From Bryobacterales bacterium (GTDB lineage Bacteria > Acidobacteriota > Terriglobia > Bryobacterales > Bryobacteraceae), in the NCBI GenBank assembly GCA_020854055.1, contig JADZGD010000052.1, forward strand, positions 1-46,120: DNA of 46,120 bases. The letters are read 5' to 3'. The notes under the pieces are model-generated. The model did not search any database. It was not told where the DNA came from and saw nothing but the letters and a program-made list of their open reading frames with translations. The number at the start of each line of letters is the position of its first letter. Positions within the stretch are counted from its first letter, which is position 1. The translations under genes were made by a program, and so were the position numbers. Positions 40,801 to 46,120 of this stretch are shown piece by piece.

Positions 40801-41123
40801 CTAATGCCTCCGGCGCGGACATCCTGGCGGAAGGAACGCTATTCAACACCTCGGCCTTCGCTCCGCCCGCCCCTGGTGACTGGGGCAATGCCGGCCGCAA
40901 CACGATTCCCGGGCCCACCACCTTTACTCTCAATGGCTCCTTCGGCCGCATCTTCCGCCTGGGCGAACGGCGAAGCCTGGACGTGCAGATGCAGGCGCAG
41001 AACCTGCTCAATCACGTCACCATTACCGGCTGGGGCACGGTACTCGATTCGGCCACTTACGGTTTGGCTACCAGTGCTGCGCCCATGCGCACAATCTCTT
41101 TTAATTTGAGGTTCCGGTTCTAG
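37836..41123 (+). CDS. TonB-dependent receptor-like outer-membrane protein (Oar type) with Gly/Met-rich insert
   Basis: This 1095-residue outer-membrane protein has a signal peptide (FLTGALLLALSALGSAA, about 9-25). A carboxypeptidase-regulatory-like (CarboxypepD_reg) domain follows (about 27-103). A linker precedes a Gly/Met-rich stretch (about 199-265, such as GGGRGGFGGGRHGGGFG). A large beta-barrel domain fills the remainder, ending in RTISFNLRFRF with a terminal Phe as expected for outer-membrane barrel insertion. The canonical plug is weak or replaced by the Gly-rich region. Such Oar-like proteins are abundant in Acidobacteria, probably for uptake or surface roles. The VWFA-related gene starts 3 bp after its stop, so the pair is one operon. 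The ATG at 37836 lacks a clear Shine-Dalgarno sequence. Confidence 0.9.
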   Translation: MDRHRSRSFLTGALLLALSALGSAAEYHGTVLVKGLPFPGAVVTATRDSQKLVTTTDPTGLFSFPELADGVWNIEVTAFGFRKLVQPVVVNAEATPIAWNLQFLPENQLLAELGSKPPAPRAASGEGSRRQATARSNPGSGFQRVDVTQSSDASEFGSEGALKSEEAADLNQQAANSFLIQGSVSSALSLPQQNDWGPGLHGMEAGMPGPGGTPGGFGGAEGMEPGEPGRGRMAMGGGRGGFGGGRHGGGFGPGMMRGPRRGWQGRSNARSFGNARGNFRNQIMGSVFFNFGNSALDARSFSVTGSNVEKPAYSHLRAGVMLGGPFQIPKLVSRERRILFSLNFEFQRNRTGTVSDAVNMPTLLERSGDFSQSAIGGVPVSIYDPSTGQPYPGNQIPASRISSTATSLLTFFPRPNLPYSTRNYQTAWTGSQNTHRLNARISNVRIGSKDRLNFGIGYQGGDNAAPNLFQFIDTGSNRGLNANIGWSRNITTQLINNVRFNFSRMRQLSTPFFANTRNVAADLGILGTSASPWNWGPPNLSFTNYAALTDGNYSLNRNQTAAIGESLLWIRGQHNLTVGGDYRRQQFDPFADNNARGAYTFNGMATSLLANGVTQSGTGYDMADFLLGLPSTGSLRYGNPDKYLRGSASSLFVNDDWRLNSRLSLLLGIRWEYAAPVTELYGRLVNLAMGPGYSSTAAIIPGSLNPDRNNFSPRLGLAWRPSAKDSLVLRAGFGIYYNTSVYNLIAANMAQQPPFAQLLNASRSIETPLTLNTGFLLATNSSAASTYAIDPNYRTGYAQTWNFSLQHDLPLSMIGTVGYLGTKGTRLDQQFLPNSVPPGAAESLLPHGFIYETSNGDSIYHAAQFQLNRRFHSGVMAHASYQFSKSIDDAGAGGRGQGGTPIAQNWLDLTAERALSSFDARHNLSLMIQYSTGMGRQGGTLVSGWKGALLKDWTMSSSINVRSGSPFTAIMGGSRSQVGGTAVGNTLRANASGADILAEGTLFNTSAFAPPAPGDWGNAGRNTIPGPTTFTLNGSFGRIFRLGERRSLDVQMQAQNLLNHVTITGWGTVLDSATYGLATSAAPMRTISFNLRFRF

Positions 41124-41126
41124 GCC

Positions 41127-43202
41127 ATGCGAACACTTCTGATTGCTCTTCTGGTGGCGCAGCTGTCCTACCCCGCCGCGCCGCAAGCGAATGTGACGTT
41201 CGAAGCTACCACGCAATTGGTAATTGTGAACGTCTCGGTGAAGGGCCGGGATGGCAAGCCGGTTGAAGCACTCAAAGCTTCCGACTTCAGCGTGAGCGAG
41301 GACGGCAAACCACAGGCAATCAGGGTATTCGAATATCAGCGGTTGGAAGACCAACCCGTCGCGCCTGCTCCGGCGCTGGCAACTCGGCCTGCCTCAACGG
41401 CGTCCGCTGTGAAGCCTGCAGTTTCAGTGACGATTGCCGCCGGCAAGACTGGTGAGATCAAGTATAAGGACCGCCGCCTGCTGGCATTGTTTTTCGATCT
41501 CTCGGGGATGCCCGTGGCTGACCAGATCCGCGCGCGAAACGCGGCACAGCGTTTTATCAGAACGCAACTCACCACTTCCGACATGGTGGCCGTCATGAGC
41601 TTCGCCACCGAATTCACCGTGCTTCAGGACTTCACCTCGGACCGCGATCAGCTACTCAAAGCAATCGGTAGTATCACCGCCGGAGATACCGGCACGACCA
41701 ACGGAAGCACCGGCGATGATAGCGAAGGCGACACCGGCGCCGCCTACACGGCCGATGACACCGAGTTCAATATCTTCAACACCGACCGCAAACTGGCGGC
41801 GCTTGAGAGCGCGGCCAAGATGCTTGGCCGTCTGTCGGAGAAAAAGGCGCTGGTCTATTTCGCCAGCGGCATGACCCGTACCGGAATCGATAACCAGGCC
41901 CAGTTGCGCGCCACCGTCAACGCCGCCGTGCGCGGCAACGTGGCCTTTTACCCGGTGGACGCTCGCGGTTTGGCGGCCGCCGCCCCCATCGGCGACGCCA
42001 CCCAGGCATCCCCCGGCGGGCAGGCCATGTATTCGGGCAACTCGCAGCGCGCCTCCCGCGATAACTTCCAGGGCCAGCAGGAAACGCTGTACACGCTGGC
42101 CTCGGATACGGGCGGCAAGGCCCTTCTTGATACCAATGACCTGGCCCAGGGCATTGAACAGGCACAAAAAGAGATGGCCAGTTACTACATACTCGGCTAT
42201 TACACTACGAATCCCGCTCCGGATGGCCGTTTCCGGCGAATTAAGGTGGAAGTGAATAAGAGCTTCCATGCAAAGCTCGACTACCGCAGCGGATATTTTG
42301 CCGCCAAGCAGTTCCGTAAGTTCGACTCCTCTGATCGCGAGCGCCAACTCCAGGAAGCCCTACTGTTGGGAGATCCGGTAACGGACCTGTCGCTGGCGCT
42401 CGAAGTAAATTACTTCCGCCAAAGCCGGGACCGCTACTTCGTGCCGGTCTCGGTAAAAATCCCCGGCAGTGATATCGAGCTTGCCAAAAAGAGCGGCGCC
42501 GAATCGACTCGCCTGGATTTCATCGGCCAGGTAAAAGATGCGAAGGGCAATCTCCAGGGTACCGTCCGCGACGAGATCACCGTAAAACTGAAAGGGGAAT
42601 CGGCCGGCCAGTTGGCATCCCGGAATCTCGAGTACGATACTGTATTTACCCTGCCGCCTGGCGCCTACACCCTAAAGTTTCTGGCGCGCGAAAACGAAAC
42701 CGGAAAGATGGGAACGTTTGAAACCGGATTTGTAGTTCCCGACCTGACTCGCGAGCAGCAATACCAGCCTATCAGTTCCGTCGTAATGAGTTACCAGCGG
42801 GAAAAGCTGGATTCCGCCGTCGCCATCGCCGAGCGCAACAAGAAATTGCTCGCCGCCAATCCACTCGTGCAGGATGGCGAGAAACTGATTCCCAGCGTCA
42901 CCAAAGTATTCCGCAAGGACCAGGATCTGTTTGTCTATCTGGAAGCCTACCAGCCTGCCGCCGAACGAACCCAGACCATGGTTGCGACATTGAGTTTCTA
43001 CCGGGGCAAGGTGAAGGCGTTCGAAACGGCGCCGCTCAAAGTCGCCGAGGGTCTCAACACAAAATCGAAGGCGGTGCCCGTAAGTTTCAGCGTGGCGCTA
43101 TCCCGGCTGCAACCGGGCCGCTACACCTGCCAGGTGAGCCTGCTGAATCCATCTGTCCAGAAATTCGCCGTCTGGCGCTCGCCAATGGTGGTGCTTCCAT
43201 AG
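41127..43202 (+). CDS. VWFA-related acidobacterial-type exported protein
   Basis: This 691-residue protein has a signal peptide (MRTLLIALLVAQLSYPAAPQ). The N-terminal VWFA-related region, known mostly from Acidobacteria, includes TTQLVIVNVSVKGRDGKPV and DFSVSEDGKPQAIRVFEYQ. The VWA-like core begins LLALFFDLSGMPVAD, with D124 and S126 where the metal-ion-dependent adhesion site would be. The second Ser of DxSxS is missing, so metal binding may be weak. LVYFASGMTRTGID and ASYYILGYYTTNPAPDGRFRR follow. The C-terminal third is a beta-rich region unknown to me. It is in an operon with the Oar-like receptor, and a partner role in adhesion or uptake is plausible. Confidence 0.92.
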   Translation: MRTLLIALLVAQLSYPAAPQANVTFEATTQLVIVNVSVKGRDGKPVEALKASDFSVSEDGKPQAIRVFEYQRLEDQPVAPAPALATRPASTASAVKPAVSVTIAAGKTGEIKYKDRRLLALFFDLSGMPVADQIRARNAAQRFIRTQLTTSDMVAVMSFATEFTVLQDFTSDRDQLLKAIGSITAGDTGTTNGSTGDDSEGDTGAAYTADDTEFNIFNTDRKLAALESAAKMLGRLSEKKALVYFASGMTRTGIDNQAQLRATVNAAVRGNVAFYPVDARGLAAAAPIGDATQASPGGQAMYSGNSQRASRDNFQGQQETLYTLASDTGGKALLDTNDLAQGIEQAQKEMASYYILGYYTTNPAPDGRFRRIKVEVNKSFHAKLDYRSGYFAAKQFRKFDSSDRERQLQEALLLGDPVTDLSLALEVNYFRQSRDRYFVPVSVKIPGSDIELAKKSGAESTRLDFIGQVKDAKGNLQGTVRDEITVKLKGESAGQLASRNLEYDTVFTLPPGAYTLKFLARENETGKMGTFETGFVVPDLTREQQYQPISSVVMSYQREKLDSAVAIAERNKKLLAANPLVQDGEKLIPSVTKVFRKDQDLFVYLEAYQPAAERTQTMVATLSFYRGKVKAFETAPLKVAEGLNTKSKAVPVSFSVALSRLQPGRYTCQVSLLNPSVQKFAVWRSPMVVLP

Positions 43203-43244
43203 CGGAGCGGGAAGACGTCAAACAGCCCTCCCACTCTTCAGTCT

Positions 43245-45896
<2,652 letters not shown>

Positions 45897-46025
45897 AAGC
45901 TACTCCTTGATGAGGCGAGGAAGGAGTGGGACCGTGTCCCTGGAATACGCCTCAATCCGTTGGTCTTCGACTGACCCCTATTTTAACACAACGCATTGAG
46001 AAATCGAGCAGTTAGGCCGGCCTGG

Positions 46026-46120
46026 TCAGGGCGCCACGCAAGTAAAACTGGACTCATCATCCGGGTTGCCCGTGCCATTGTATTTGGTCCGGTTCGGGTA
46101 GACGCACACCGGCCGCGTCC
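46026..46120 (-). CDS. C-terminal end of a tannase/feruloyl esterase-like protein (partial)
   Basis: Only the last 30 residues are in the window: TRPVCVYPNRTKYNGTGNPD, then DESSFTCVAP and TGA. The RP-C-YP...Y-GTG-(D)-D...FTC pattern matches the C-terminus of tannase/feruloyl esterase (ferulic acid/gallate ester hydrolases), which has a disulfide between such Cys residues. These enzymes cleave plant phenolic esters outside the cell, in line with the polymer-degrading theme. The gene would enter from beyond the right edge. The identification rests on a short stretch. Confidence 0.6.
   Translation of the reverse strand, partial: TRPVCVYPNRTKYNGTGNPDDESSFTCVAP

Overview
The window reads as a GC-rich chromosomal segment of an acidobacterium, most likely of the Solibacteres/Bryobacterales type. 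The lineage clues are an Oar-like TonB-dependent outer-membrane protein paired with a VWFA-related (acidobacterial-type) protein, several Tat-tagged Gfo/Idh/MocA oxidoreductases, DUF1080 and PmoA-like (DUF6807) proteins, a CxPSR sulfatase and a ceramidase-like hydrolase. No tRNA, rRNA, CRISPR array, insertion sequence or prophage was recognised. This taxonomic reading is an inference from gene content.

Layout. 1-4.8 kb: a truncated UvrD/PcrA helicase, two small proteins of unknown function, and an operon of ECF sigma factor, membrane anti-sigma-like protein and Spy-like protein, followed by rpmE (L31) on the minus strand. 4.8-5.15 kb: an unannotated minus-strand unit upstream of rpmE with a strong promoter, a 19-codon ORF behind a near-perfect Shine-Dalgarno sequence, and a 15-bp terminator hairpin. 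5.2-14.2 kb: an alpha/beta hydrolase, an MFS transporter, exported proteins, a deoxyhypusine-synthase-like protein, a DUF1080 protein, a ceramidase-like protein, and a Tat-tagged DegT aminotransferase followed by a hydrolase. 14.2-20.9 kb: a tetR - adaptor - RND efflux operon in which the RND permease and its TolC-type outer-membrane channel form one 1585-residue reading frame. The TetR lacks the turn of its helix-turn-helix, and two TAGC-N4-GCTA palindromes sit at its promoter. 20.9-26.3 kb: an alpha/alpha-barrel protein overlapping a family 2 glycosyltransferase, queF overlapping a TIGR00300/LOR-SDH gene, and a sulfatase.

26.3-35.2 kb: a dienelactone hydrolase, a Gfo/Idh oxidoreductase, a membrane heterodisulfide-reductase-like Fe-S protein, a three-gene overlapping operon (Gfo/Idh oxidoreductase, enolase-superfamily enzyme, PmoA-like protein) and a cyclopropane-fatty-acid synthase. 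35.2-46.1 kb: an EAL-HDOD protein, a URO-D family protein, the TonB receptor/VWFA pair, gyrA, and the C-terminal end of a probable tannase/feruloyl esterase.

How the genes fit together. The Tat-tagged oxidoreductases, sulfatase, PmoA-like, DUF1080, enolase-superfamily and TonB-receptor genes suggest a soil organism that breaks down complex plant or microbial polymers in the periplasm. The efflux operon looks self-regulated but may be derepressed because of the altered TetR. The most unusual items are the RND-TolC fusion, the TetR deletion with its twin operators, and the possible attenuator leader in front of rpmE.
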